Positions 33,448 through 42,004 of a stretch of DNA of 64,000 bases are shown here, in pieces (the first letter of the stretch is position 1; every line of letters starts with the position of its first letter). The stretch comes from CAMPJM01 sp964440915 (lineage in GTDB: Bacteria; Bacteroidota; Bacteroidia; Cytophagales; Cyclobacteriaceae): contig CAYTTV010000019.1 of assembly GCA_964440915.1 (NCBI GenBank), forward strand, positions 1 through 64,000. Direction: 5' to 3'. Made by a program: the position numbers and the translations under genes. The notes beneath the pieces are model-generated. The model was not told where the DNA came from. It did not search any database and saw nothing but the letters and a program-made list of their open reading frames with translations.

Positions 33448-35559
33448 TTATCTCACAAAGGCTGCGGCAACACCGCCATCTACGTTTAATATGTTTCCTG
33501 TACTTTTACTCAAGTTGCCTTCTGTAAAGGCGTATACGGCATTGGCAATGTCGTCAACGGTAATGATTTCGTTCAATATGGTTCTTTTTGCATAAAAGGC
33601 AGGCAACTCTTCTACGCTTATGCCATAAGCCTTTGCTCGTCCTGCGGCCCAGTCTCCCTCCCAGATCTTGCTTCCTTCAATTACGGCATCAGGGTTTACC
33701 ACATTCACACGGATTTTGTCCTTGCCCAATTCTGCAGCCAGTAATCGGCTCATGTGTACTTGGGCAGCTTTGGCAGTACCATATCCGACATTATTAGGGC
33801 CGGAAACAAGGGCATTTTTACTGGCGATGTTGATTATATCACCTTCCAACCCTTGCTCACGCATGATTTCTACCCCTACTTGAGTTACTTCAAACTGTCC
33901 TTTTACGATCACGTCTTGCAGAAGGTCCCAGTCTTTGGACGAAGTTTGCTCTAAAGGTTTGGAAATGGCTAATCCAGCACAATTTACAATAATATCGACA
34001 CCTCCAAATTCCAATGCAATCTTTTGAAAGGCATTTTCAATGGATTTCCTATCGGTTACGTCCATAATGGAACTTGAGGCCGTGTCTCTGTCAAAGGTTG
34101 CAGTAGCTTCTTCTAACAATGCTGGATTGATGTCGGTAAGGAATACACACGCTCCTCCTGATGCCAGTTTCTTAGCAATGGCGCGGCCTATGCCTCCACC
34201 GCCACCGGTTATTAAAGCTATTTTTCTGGAAAGTGCCTTTTCCTTGGGCATTCGTTGAAGCTTGGCTTCTTCTAAAAGCCAGTATTCGATGTCAAAAGCC
34301 TCCTGTAACGGCAGAGAAACATATTCGGAAACGGCTTCTGCTCCTTTCATCACATTGATGGCATTAATATAAAATTCGCTTGCCACCCTAGCGGTTTGTT
34401 TGTTTTTTGCATAGGAGAACATACCTACTCCTGGCCACAAAATAATTACGGGGTTAGGATCGCGCATTCCAGGGCTATTGGATCGTTTATGCTGCTCATA
34501 GTAATCAGCATAGTATTTTCTGTATGCGCTGAAAGCCTTTTCCAAAGTATCTTTTACTTTATCTTTTTCAGCGTTCAGGTCTATGTCAGCAGGAATGTCC
34601 AGCACCAATGGACTGATTTTGGTCCTAAGGAAATGATCAGGACAGCTTGTTCCCATGGCAGCCAATCGCTTCACATCTTTGCTATTGATGAACTCCAACA
34701 CCCTGTCATCATCTGAGAAGTGCCCGATCATCCTAGCATAATTAGAAGCAAGTCGCCTTAGAATTGGAGCAAGTGCTGCTGCTTGTCCAAGCCTTCTTTC
34801 TTTATCCAGAGACGGTGTCATATTGCCGCCAAACACAGGCCGTTTGACACCGTAGTTTTTCTGTAAATAGACAGAAGCTTTATCGATGATCTCAAGGCTA
34901 TTGATATAGCACTCATAACTCGTATCTCCCCAAGTGAACAAACCGTGTCCGCCTAGCATAATACCTCGAATGCCCGGGTTTTCATTCAGGGCTTTTTCCA
35001 ATTGCAGGGCTAAGTCAAAACCCGGACGTTGCCATGGCACCCAGGCTATTTCGCCATTGAATATATCTTTGGTAATGCTTTCTCCGTTTTTGGAGGCGGC
35101 AATAGCGATAGCAGCATCGGGGTGGAGATGGTCGATATGCTTGAAAGGCAAAAAAGCATGCAAGGGGGTATCTATAGAAGGTGCTTTAGAGTCAAGATCG
35201 TATATACAATGATTAAAAAGTCCTACCATTTCATCTTCAAACTCTAGCCCACGGTAAACTCCTTTTAATGCATGGAGCTTTTGAAGGTACAGGCCAGCAA
35301 GTCCGCTTCTTTTAAGTGTACCAATGTCCCCGCCGGATCCTTTTACCCACATTACTTCGGTTTCCTTTTTGGTCAAAGGATCAATTTCAATAGTTTTACA
35401 ACTAGTATTGCCACCACCATAGTTGGTAACTCTTAAGTCAGCCCCCAGAAGATTTGATCTATAAATCAAAAGCTCCACTTCGTCGCCCTTCAGTGCTTCT
35501 TCCTTTTGCTTGTCCCACAAATAATCTACGTGCTGAAATGTACGCTCAAGTGTGTCCAT
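33448..35559 (-). CDS. bifunctional rhamnulose-1-phosphate aldolase / lactaldehyde dehydrogenase (class II aldolase-SDR fusion)
   Basis: First gene of the leftward operon, 703 residues in two domains. The N-terminal class II aldolase (about 1-400) splits rhamnulose 1-phosphate to DHAP and L-lactaldehyde; it has TNYGGGNTSCK and zinc His residues in TPLHAFLPFKHIDHLHPDA and GIMLGGHGLFTWG. The C-terminal short-chain dehydrogenase (about 430-703) has the cofactor loop LITGGGGGIGRAIAKKLA, NCAGLA and the YxxxK pair in GYGTAKAAQ; in known relatives it oxidises lactaldehyde to L-lactate. This links the operon to the divergent lutABC. A direct-repeat motif lies 56 nt upstream. Confidence 0.9.
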   Translation of the reverse strand: MDTLERTFQHVDYLWDKQKEEALKGDEVELLIYRSNLLGADLRVTNYGGGNTSCKTIEIDPLTKKETEVMWVKGSGGDIGTLKRSGLAGLYLQKLHALKGVYRGLEFEDEMVGLFNHCIYDLDSKAPSIDTPLHAFLPFKHIDHLHPDAAIAIAASKNGESITKDIFNGEIAWVPWQRPGFDLALQLEKALNENPGIRGIMLGGHGLFTWGDTSYECYINSLEIIDKASVYLQKNYGVKRPVFGGNMTPSLDKERRLGQAAALAPILRRLASNYARMIGHFSDDDRVLEFINSKDVKRLAAMGTSCPDHFLRTKISPLVLDIPADIDLNAEKDKVKDTLEKAFSAYRKYYADYYEQHKRSNSPGMRDPNPVIILWPGVGMFSYAKNKQTARVASEFYINAINVMKGAEAVSEYVSLPLQEAFDIEYWLLEEAKLQRMPKEKALSRKIALITGGGGGIGRAIAKKLASGGACVFLTDINPALLEEATATFDRDTASSSIMDVTDRKSIENAFQKIALEFGGVDIIVNCAGLAISKPLEQTSSKDWDLLQDVIVKGQFEVTQVGVEIMREQGLEGDIINIASKNALVSGPNNVGYGTAKAAQVHMSRLLAAELGKDKIRVNVVNPDAVIEGSKIWEGDWAAGRAKAYGISVEELPAFYAKRTILNEIITVDDIANAVYAFTEGNLSKSTGNILNVDGGVAAAFVR

Positions 35560-35615
35560 ATATATGTCGTTTTAAGTTATGTAAATATGAAAATAAGGGT
35601 TGGATGAGAAAGCAC

Positions 35616-35632
35616 CATCCTGCGCTATGCCG
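35616..35632 (-). promoter_or_regulatory. candidate operator A, before the rhamnose operon
   Basis: On the minus strand this reads CGGCATAGCGCAGGATG, a direct repeat CGGCATA-GCG-CAGGATG with a 10-bp period. It lies 56 nt before the aldolase/dehydrogenase start. Near-identical sites stand before the permease (40718), the BNR-4 gene (43039) and lutA (35894). Confidence 0.6.
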
Positions 35633-35893
35633 ATCCGTGATTAATTTTTTGAAAAGTCAAGTAGCTTTTAGATAAGATGAAGTTTACGCTTTTCTTTATT
35701 AATTTTCCTTTCATCATTAGATTCCCAGTCGTTTTTAAACCTATAGTTTGAGGCTTTAAAGATAGCGGTAAGTAATGGCTCAACTATCCTTTACTTACCT
35801 GTATAGGTATCAACATTTCATTGCCAACAAAGTGTTAATATTTATGAAAAATATCGTTTCAATATAACTATTACAATGGGCCTTATTTAAAGG

Positions 35894-35910
35894 CGGTAAA
35901 GTACAGGATG
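35894..35910 (+). promoter_or_regulatory. candidate operator D, before lutABC
   Basis: CGGTAAAGTACAGGATG matches operator A at 13 of 17 positions, in the same orientation relative to the downstream gene. It ends 76 nt before the lutA ATG. It is the weakest of the four copies in its first half. Confidence 0.5.
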
Positions 35911-35986
35911 GGAAGTTTTATTTTAACGTTAATATTGTGTTCTAAATCGGATGCTAATTTTTAGTGTCAGCATAATTCTGTATCAA

Positions 35987-36706
35987 ATGAGAGTTGGTTT
36001 ATTTATTCCTTGCTATATAGATCAGTTTTTTCCTTCAGCGGCCATAGCAACATTATCACTGTTGGAGAAAAACGGTCAGGAAGTATTTTACCCTTCTGAA
36101 CAAACCTGTTGTGGACAGCCAATGGCTAATGCAGGTTATGCCTGTTTTGGCCGAGACGTAGATACCTTGTTTTTGGAAAACTTCAAAGATTGTGACGTGA
36201 TCGTGTCGCCATCGGGAAGCTGTACACTCCATGCCAAAGACCATATAATAAAAGGGAGGAAGGATTACCCCCCTATATACGAACTTTGTGAATTTCTGGT
36301 AGACATACTTCAGATAACCACTATTGTGGCTGATTTTCCCTATGTGGTCGGTTTACATGAAAGCTGCCATGGTTTGAGAGGCTTACGACTCGGCAAGGCA
36401 TCAGAGTTGATGACTTCGGACTATAGTAAACCGAGATATTTATTGGAAATGGTAAAGGGGATTGAATTGGCTTCATTAAACAGACCAGATGAATGCTGTG
36501 GATTTGGTGGTACGTTTGCCATATCCGAAGAAGCTGTTTCTGTGAGCATGGGAGAAGATAGAATAGAAGACCATATTAGTAGCGGTGTCGAAGTGATTAC
36601 AGCTACAGACCTTTCATGTCTCATGCACCTAGAAGGCTTGTTGAAACGACGTAAAAGTTCCGTGAGAATAATGCATATCGCAGAAATTTTGGATAGCACT
36701 AGTTAA
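35987..36706 (+). CDS. lutA: L-lactate utilisation protein LutA (CCG-domain iron-sulfur subunit)
   Basis: Subunit of the LutABC complex that oxidises L-lactate to pyruvate. The protein has two CCG cysteine modules, TCCGQP near residue 40 and ECCGFGGTF near residue 170, which bind an iron-sulfur cluster or help heterodisulfide chemistry. The open frame extends to a TTG-type start upstream, but the ATG at 35987 gives MRVGLFIPCYIDQFFP, the standard LutA opening, and 239 residues. It heads lutA-lutB-lutC and faces the rhamnose operon, whose dehydrogenase domain makes L-lactate. Confidence 0.93.
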   Translation: MRVGLFIPCYIDQFFPSAAIATLSLLEKNGQEVFYPSEQTCCGQPMANAGYACFGRDVDTLFLENFKDCDVIVSPSGSCTLHAKDHIIKGRKDYPPIYELCEFLVDILQITTIVADFPYVVGLHESCHGLRGLRLGKASELMTSDYSKPRYLLEMVKGIELASLNRPDECCGFGGTFAISEEAVSVSMGEDRIEDHISSGVEVITATDLSCLMHLEGLLKRRKSSVRIMHIAEILDSTS

Positions 36707-36759
36707 TGTGCCCTTGAAGTGCTTGAACATTGAATTGTGAAAAATTTAAAATCAAACGT

Positions 36760-38127
36760 ATGACTACACATGCCAAAGCAGCGGCAGCCTATATAAAAGA
36801 TAAATCCAGAACAAGGTGGCATGACGAAACTTTGTGGACCGTGCGGCAAAAGCGGGATGTGGCTGCTGGCAAAGTACCTGAGTGGGAGCAGTTACGAGAG
36901 CTCGCTTCAGAAGTAAAAAGTCATGTGTTGGCCAATTTGGACCAGTATCTGGAAAGGTTTGAGCAAAATGCACAAGCCAATGGGGTAGAAGTGTTGTGGG
37001 CAAGGGATGCCGATGAGCATAACCACCATGTTCTAAAAATATTGAAAGAGCATAATGTTAGCGATGTGGTTAAGAGTAAGTCCATTTTGACAGAAGAGTG
37101 TGGGCTGAATCCTTTTCTTGAAGAAAGAGGATACGCAGTAATTGATACCGATTTAGGGGAGCGTATCATTCAGCTTGCACATCAGCCGCCTAGTCATATT
37201 GTGATGCCAGCCATTCACTTAAAGAAGCAAGATATAGGTCAGATCTTTCATGACCATATCGGGACAAAAAAGGGTGCGGAGGATCCTATATATTTGGCTG
37301 AAGCAGCAAGAACACATTTACGGGAGAAGTTTATGGGTGCAGATGCCGCTATTACCGGCGTGAATTTCGGAATTGCCGAAACAGGCGGTTTTGTGGTGTG
37401 TACCAATGAGGGCAATGCAGATATGGGAGTGCATTTGGCCGATATACATATTGCTTGCATGGGCATTGAAAAGATTATTCCAAGGGCAAAGGACTTGGGG
37501 GTTTTCCTCAGATTATTGGCTAGAAGTGCTACAGGACAGACCATCACAAACTATACCTCTCATTTTCATAAACCAGCTTCCGGGAAAAAAATGTTTCTGA
37601 TCCTTGTTGATAATGGTCGCACTGAGCAGCTAGGCCGAAAGGATTTTAGGAACTCTTTGAAGTGTATCCGATGCGGTGCCTGTATGAATACCTGTCCTGT
37701 ATATCGAAGGAGTACTGGACATAGCTATGGTTCGACAGTTCCTGGACCTATTGGTGCTATACTCTCTCCAGGAATAGATTTAAAGAAGCATAGTACCTTG
37801 CCATTTGCTTCAACCCTGTGCGGATCTTGCACGGATGTGTGTCCAGTTAAGATCGATATCCATGACCAGCTTTACAAATGGCGCCAAATTATTGCCAAAG
37901 AAGGGCACGTGCCTGTCTCTAAAAAGTGGGGGATGAAAGTTGCTGCCATTGTTTTCAGTAAACCATGGTTCTATAAAATTATGGGAAAAGCCGCTCGGAA
38001 AATGTTGAGGCTCACACCGAAGAAGGTCATAAACAACCCTTTGAACGTATGGGGAAAAGCTAGGGACCTTCCCGATGCGCCCAAGCAAAGCTTTCAAGAT
38101 TGGTATAAGTCAAATAAAAAACAATAG
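36760..38127 (+). CDS. lutB: L-lactate utilisation iron-sulfur protein LutB
   Basis: Iron-sulfur subunit of the LutABC lactate oxidation complex. It has an LUD domain through the middle (about 60-290, with TGVNFGIAETGGFVVCTNEGN), then two ferredoxin-type four-Cys motifs, CIRCGACMNTCPVY and CGSCTDVCPVKID, that hold 4Fe-4S clusters. An in-frame TTG at 36730 exists; the ATG at 36760 begins MTTHAKAAAAYIKDKSRTRWHDE, matching the family start, and gives 455 residues. It follows lutA by 53 nt and precedes lutC by 18 nt. Confidence 0.93.
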   Translation: MTTHAKAAAAYIKDKSRTRWHDETLWTVRQKRDVAAGKVPEWEQLRELASEVKSHVLANLDQYLERFEQNAQANGVEVLWARDADEHNHHVLKILKEHNVSDVVKSKSILTEECGLNPFLEERGYAVIDTDLGERIIQLAHQPPSHIVMPAIHLKKQDIGQIFHDHIGTKKGAEDPIYLAEAARTHLREKFMGADAAITGVNFGIAETGGFVVCTNEGNADMGVHLADIHIACMGIEKIIPRAKDLGVFLRLLARSATGQTITNYTSHFHKPASGKKMFLILVDNGRTEQLGRKDFRNSLKCIRCGACMNTCPVYRRSTGHSYGSTVPGPIGAILSPGIDLKKHSTLPFASTLCGSCTDVCPVKIDIHDQLYKWRQIIAKEGHVPVSKKWGMKVAAIVFSKPWFYKIMGKAARKMLRLTPKKVINNPLNVWGKARDLPDAPKQSFQDWYKSNKKQ

Positions 38128-38145
38128 TTAATATTCAAAGGAATA

Positions 38146-38721
38146 ATGCATAGTAGAGAGACCATATTAAATGCTATTCGTCAGAATAAGCCAGCGACAA
38201 ATAAATTGCCTGAAATCCCGGTTTTTTCTTCTTCCATTGATTTGTTGAAACAGTTTCAGGAGTCTTTGGTGTCCAACGGGGGAACTACATTTGTTGTCCA
38301 AGCGCTCGAAGAGGTCAACACTTATTTAAAAGAGCATTGTTCTTCCGAACTCAAAATTTGTTCAGGGCTCCCTGAGGTCTTAGGAAATATTGCCTTCGAT
38401 GCCATTGAAGACCCACACCTACTGGAGGACGTACACGTAGCTGTGCTGCAAGGCGAGTGGGCCGTGGCAGAAAATGGAGCTATATGGTTATCTGATGAGG
38501 TTCTGGGAGCGCGCGTATTGCCCTTTATCACGCAACATTTGGTGGTGATTTTGTCCAAACAGAAAATTGTGAGCAATATGCATGAAGTTTATGATAAAAT
38601 AGATATTCGTTCTACGGGCTATGGGGTGTTTATTGCGGGTCCTTCTAAGACTGCCGATATTGAACAGGCGTTGGTAATAGGGGCCCATGGAGCAAGGAGC
38701 CTCACGGTGTTTTTAATCTGA
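38146..38721 (+). CDS. lutC: L-lactate utilisation protein LutC
   Basis: Third LutABC subunit, 191 residues of LUD domain. Landmarks are GEWAVAENGAIWLSDE in the middle and YGVFIAGPSKTADIEQALVIGAHGA near the end, the conserved LutC/YkgG motif. All three subunits are needed for lactate growth in Bacillus. The order lutABC is intact here and ends without a clear terminator. Confidence 0.92.
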   Translation: MHSRETILNAIRQNKPATNKLPEIPVFSSSIDLLKQFQESLVSNGGTTFVVQALEEVNTYLKEHCSSELKICSGLPEVLGNIAFDAIEDPHLLEDVHVAVLQGEWAVAENGAIWLSDEVLGARVLPFITQHLVVILSKQKIVSNMHEVYDKIDIRSTGYGVFIAGPSKTADIEQALVIGAHGARSLTVFLI

Positions 38722-38993
38722 CTCCAGAAACAGGAGTTCGCAGCTCAATCTATTCTTTACTAATCTATTACAACTTGTCCACAACATCCTAATACATCCT
38801 CTTTTGCTATAGCTTAATAAGTTCCTTTTTGTATGGACTGTATCAAGATCCAAAATCTTGAATAAAGGTTGGCTTTGCTGCATGGGCCAATTCCTGAGAT
38901 TCCCCATCACCGCTGCACTTGGGATTGATGTTAAGTCGGGCTTACTGCTATTTGCCGACCGCTAACGCTTTCTACTTTCCTTAATGAGTTCTC

Positions 38994-39197
38994 TTATGGC
39001 TGTTCATCGTTAACTTTTTGCTTAGCAGTCTCTTTCATCCAATAGGGCGCAAATGCAAACCAGCCAATCGTGCCAATGAGCATGAGAAGTTTATTGGTAT
39101 CGTTAGAAATGACCTGAAAGAAAACCAAAAAAGCAGGAATAAGTGTAAGAAGGAGGCATATGACTGCAGCAGCCGCACAAATGTTTTTCATGTCCAT
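38994..39197 (-). CDS. small two-helix membrane protein linked to the NCS1 permease
   Basis: A 67-residue protein with two hydrophobic segments (about 5-29 and 38-55) and a charged tail (KETAKQKVNDEQP). It starts 10 nt after the permease stop on the same strand, so the two are almost certainly co-transcribed. Small two-helix proteins beside transporter genes (for example YhdT beside PanF) are known as accessory partners; I infer a similar role here by analogy only. The ATG gives MDMKNICAAAAVICLLL. Confidence 0.6.
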   Translation of the reverse strand: MDMKNICAAAAVICLLLTLIPAFLVFFQVISNDTNKLLMLIGTIGWFAFAPYWMKETAKQKVNDEQP

Positions 39198-39207
39198 AGT
39201 TTTAAGA

Positions 39208-40659
39208 TCAATTGACTAAAGTAGTTTCAGTTTTTTTTATATCGTCACTTTTACTTTTGGACGCCATTAAAGTAGGTTTTTGAAGGATTTTGCTTGTCAC
39301 CACATAGAGTACAACTGCGGCAAACCAACCAGGTAGTCCTAGGAAGAATATGTCAATTTCCAAAACAATATTGAGCAATAAACTGAACACCAACGTCAAA
39401 CCCCATGTAAGTGCTACGGCCCAGTTGAATTTGATATTGGCGTTTTCTGCATAATCATCCTGCAACCCGATTTTCTTGAAGAGATAGACATCTATAAATA
39501 TGATCGCGCCGACGGGCATCAGGATCAAGCCATAAAGTGCCACAAACTCCAATAATTGCATAACAAGCGCAGGAAAACATGCAGCAACTGTTGTAAACAA
39601 TCCAACAAACAAGGTGACCTTCCAGGTTTTCCACTTGGGATTGATGGACTGGATAGCCAGCCCAGCACGGTATAAAGTAGGGTTTGCGGTAGTCCATCCA
39701 GCAATGATTACACAAAGTGCTCCTGCGATGCCCGTAGCTCTATAAGCAATTGGGCCAGGTGCAAACTCCATACTGTTGCTAGACTCTATCAGAAACAGCG
39801 CATAAAGTATTCCCGATGCTAACCAGGCAATATAATGACCCAAGAACACTCCAGTGGCCGACGAAAAACCATATTGCCATTTTTTTGCGTAGCGTAGCAA
39901 TGACATGTCTGCCATGCCAATATGCATAGCCATGTTGCAAAACCAAGCAAAGAATGTAATGTGCCAAAAGGTGAATTTGCTTTGTCCTTCAAGAGGTGTT
40001 CCTGTCCATATACTGTTTTGAGCTGCTGGCCAAAAATCGGCAAAGGAGGTGATACCTAATTCGGGAAGAACAGCTACCGCAGAGGCAATGAAGATCATGA
40101 TCATCCAAGGAGATGCGATGTTTGCAAAACGGGCCACTTGATCAAATCCAAACATGGCCACAAAGGTCGTAATAAGTCCTACTGCAAAAACGGTAATTAC
40201 CCAGCCGATACTATTAGGATAAATATCGTGTAAAGATGGCATAGCCAAATCGAAGGGTATGCCCACGGCCGTAGCAGAAACCGCTATCATAGCACCGGCT
40301 AAAAAACAGAACAAGCCAGCATTGACCAGATTATATATAGTAGAGAAACGTTTTCCTCCTATTTTTTCTAATTGGTAGTATAAGGTGATCCTCTTTTTTA
40401 CGGAAACCTTTGCAGTAAAAAAAGCCCAACTTAAAACAGCTAAGATATTGCCCAAGAGCAATCCTGTTACAAGGTCTATAGCACTGGCACCATGGGCAAC
40501 AAAAAGAGGACCCAATACGAACTCTGTACCTGCGGTGTGCTCTCCTGCATATGTACCTACAAAGCTCTTCCAGCTCTTTAATTTGTTTTGGGGTACAGGC
40601 TCACGCTCAAACTCGTTTACCGATTCAAGCTTCTTTACAAAATCACTCCTCTTTGACAT
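39208..40659 (-). CDS. NCS1-type (purine/cytosine permease-like) transporter
   Basis: A 483-residue inner-membrane transporter with about 12 helices in the LeuT-like fold. The N-terminal FVGTYAGEHTAGTEFVLGPLFVAHGAS and the middle AWFCNMAMHIGMADMSLLRYAKKW are in the positions of the nucleobase-binding helices, but the typical cytosine or allantoin contact residues are not obvious. It sits in the rhamnose/lactate island, carries operator motif B 58 nt upstream, and the island has no RhaT-like, MFS or SusC transporter. It is therefore a candidate importer of rhamnose, lactate or a related product. That function is inference; nucleobase transport remains possible. Confidence 0.75.
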   Translation of the reverse strand: MSKRSDFVKKLESVNEFEREPVPQNKLKSWKSFVGTYAGEHTAGTEFVLGPLFVAHGASAIDLVTGLLLGNILAVLSWAFFTAKVSVKKRITLYYQLEKIGGKRFSTIYNLVNAGLFCFLAGAMIAVSATAVGIPFDLAMPSLHDIYPNSIGWVITVFAVGLITTFVAMFGFDQVARFANIASPWMIMIFIASAVAVLPELGITSFADFWPAAQNSIWTGTPLEGQSKFTFWHITFFAWFCNMAMHIGMADMSLLRYAKKWQYGFSSATGVFLGHYIAWLASGILYALFLIESSNSMEFAPGPIAYRATGIAGALCVIIAGWTTANPTLYRAGLAIQSINPKWKTWKVTLFVGLFTTVAACFPALVMQLLEFVALYGLILMPVGAIIFIDVYLFKKIGLQDDYAENANIKFNWAVALTWGLTLVFSLLLNIVLEIDIFFLGLPGWFAAVVLYVVTSKILQKPTLMASKSKSDDIKKTETTLVN

Positions 40660-40717
40660 TTTCTGTGGTAATTTTATTCCATATTCCTTTAAACATAGAG
40701 AAAATAAATAGAGGGGG

Positions 40718-40734
40718 TATCCTGCTCTATGCTG
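40718..40734 (-). promoter_or_regulatory. candidate operator B, before the NCS1 permease
   Basis: On the minus strand this reads CAGCATAGAGCAGGATA, the direct repeat CAGCATA-GAG-CAGGATA. It lies 58 nt before the permease start, almost the same distance as operator A has from its gene (56 nt). Confidence 0.6.
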
Positions 40735-40778
40735 TTGTTCTGTTTATACATCATTTGTTCTATCTCAGCGTCATGAGT

Positions 40779-41828
40779 TTAAATTGAGTTCCGATTAATA
40801 AAACGGAATACATTTTTCACGACCTCCCTCTTCTTTTTTTGAATCATATAGGCTGCTGTCTCGCCCATTACTTTAAAGTCGGTGGATATAACCGTTATGC
40901 CTAATAGTTCCTTTAAAGGGGTGTCGTTATAGGTGATAATGCCAATATCTTTCCCCAATTGATAATTTTTATCTCTCACCTGTTTCACCAAACTTACAAG
41001 ATCAGATTCTTCAATAATGATGTAGACATCTCTGCCTTGCAGCTCCATGTCAGGATAAATCATGTCCAGTACCTCGAAGTCAAAATCATAGTCTGAACAA
41101 AAGGCTTGGAATCCGTGGAGAATATCCGCTGGATAGGGATATAGCGCTTTTTGAGGATAAACCAGGATAAGCTTGTCGTATTTCTCTAATAATTCCAACC
41201 CTTCTTCTAAGGCCTCATATATATCATGCTTAAAATCTTGATGGATAGAAGCGATATCTCCTTTTAGTTGGGGTAAATAATTATCCATGATTACCAACTT
41301 TTCTTGAGGGATTTGTGACAAGGCTTCTAACACTTCCTTATCATTGTTGTAATGAATCAAATTTTGATCTTTAAAGTGGGGCATGATCACATAGTAATCA
41401 TAGACACCCATATTATCTTTTAATATATTGAGTAATATTTTTGGATCGCAGTGATAAACATTCAAGTCGATATGAGCATTGGTGCCCATGCCGTTCACAA
41501 AAGCATTGTAGATACGTAGCTTATAGGAGCTGAGCTTATTGAGCAGAAACAGCACTTTGACCTGGGAGCTGAATAACGCCCTAGCAACATAACAGCCCTT
41601 CCCCTTGGCAGAATATATGATTTTCCTTTCTTTAAGCTGATTATAAGCCTTTTCTACAGTATCTCTCGACAAATAATACTCTTCACTAATCTCATTGATA
41701 GAAGGTATTTTCTGTCCAACTTTCAAATGACCCTTTTCTATATCCTCAATAATAGAATTAACCACTTGTTGATATTTTGGAATCCTGGAATTGCTATCTA
41801 TTCTAATTTGAGTATCAAGTGCTATCAT
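40779..41828 (-). CDS. GntR-family regulator with LacI-like sugar-binding domain
   Basis: A 349-residue regulator. The N-terminal winged helix (about 10-75) has GQKIPSINEISEEYYLSRDTV and AYNQLKERKIIYSAKGKGCYV, the GntR signature. The C-terminal 260 residues look like a periplasmic-binding-protein fold (VKVLFLLNKLSSYKLRIYNAF onward, ending GITVISTDFKVMGETAAYMI), as in Bacteroides FucR-type and other sugar-responsive GntR regulators. It is the only regulator in the rhamnose island and the best candidate reader of the four direct-repeat motifs, though GntR operators are usually palindromes. No copy of the motif was found before its own gene. Confidence 0.85.
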   Translation of the reverse strand: MIALDTQIRIDSNSRIPKYQQVVNSIIEDIEKGHLKVGQKIPSINEISEEYYLSRDTVEKAYNQLKERKIIYSAKGKGCYVARALFSSQVKVLFLLNKLSSYKLRIYNAFVNGMGTNAHIDLNVYHCDPKILLNILKDNMGVYDYYVIMPHFKDQNLIHYNNDKEVLEALSQIPQEKLVIMDNYLPQLKGDIASIHQDFKHDIYEALEEGLELLEKYDKLILVYPQKALYPYPADILHGFQAFCSDYDFDFEVLDMIYPDMELQGRDVYIIIEESDLVSLVKQVRDKNYQLGKDIGIITYNDTPLKELLGITVISTDFKVMGETAAYMIQKKKREVVKNVFRFINRNSI

Positions 41829-42004
41829 TTTTCGTTTATTTTAAAGAGGTTAGTTAATTTGAATATTAAAAAATAACTATAAATTCTTACATTCACTATG
41901 GCCAGTGATGAATCATGCCATATTTTCTTGTAAGGATGATAATAACTATTACAAAAGTCAAATAACATTGTGCAATCGTGTGCACTACAACAATTTTAAA
42001 ATTA

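Larger units (their letters stand above)
35560..35986. other. divergent control region between the rhamnose operon and lutABC
   Basis: This 427-nt stretch holds no convincing gene. It contains two copies of the shared direct-repeat motif, one pointing to each flanking operon (35616-35632 left, 35894-35910 right). The remainder is A/T-rich with no other clear structure. Its role as a shared regulatory region is inferred from the motif and the divergent gene layout. Confidence 0.6.

Noticed and set aside
38722..38993. Short frames between lutC and the small membrane protein
   Set aside because: No domain, no coding bias by eye and no partner; ACTCC/GGAGT at 38722-38738 is too short to call a terminator. 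The stretch holds nothing I can support.
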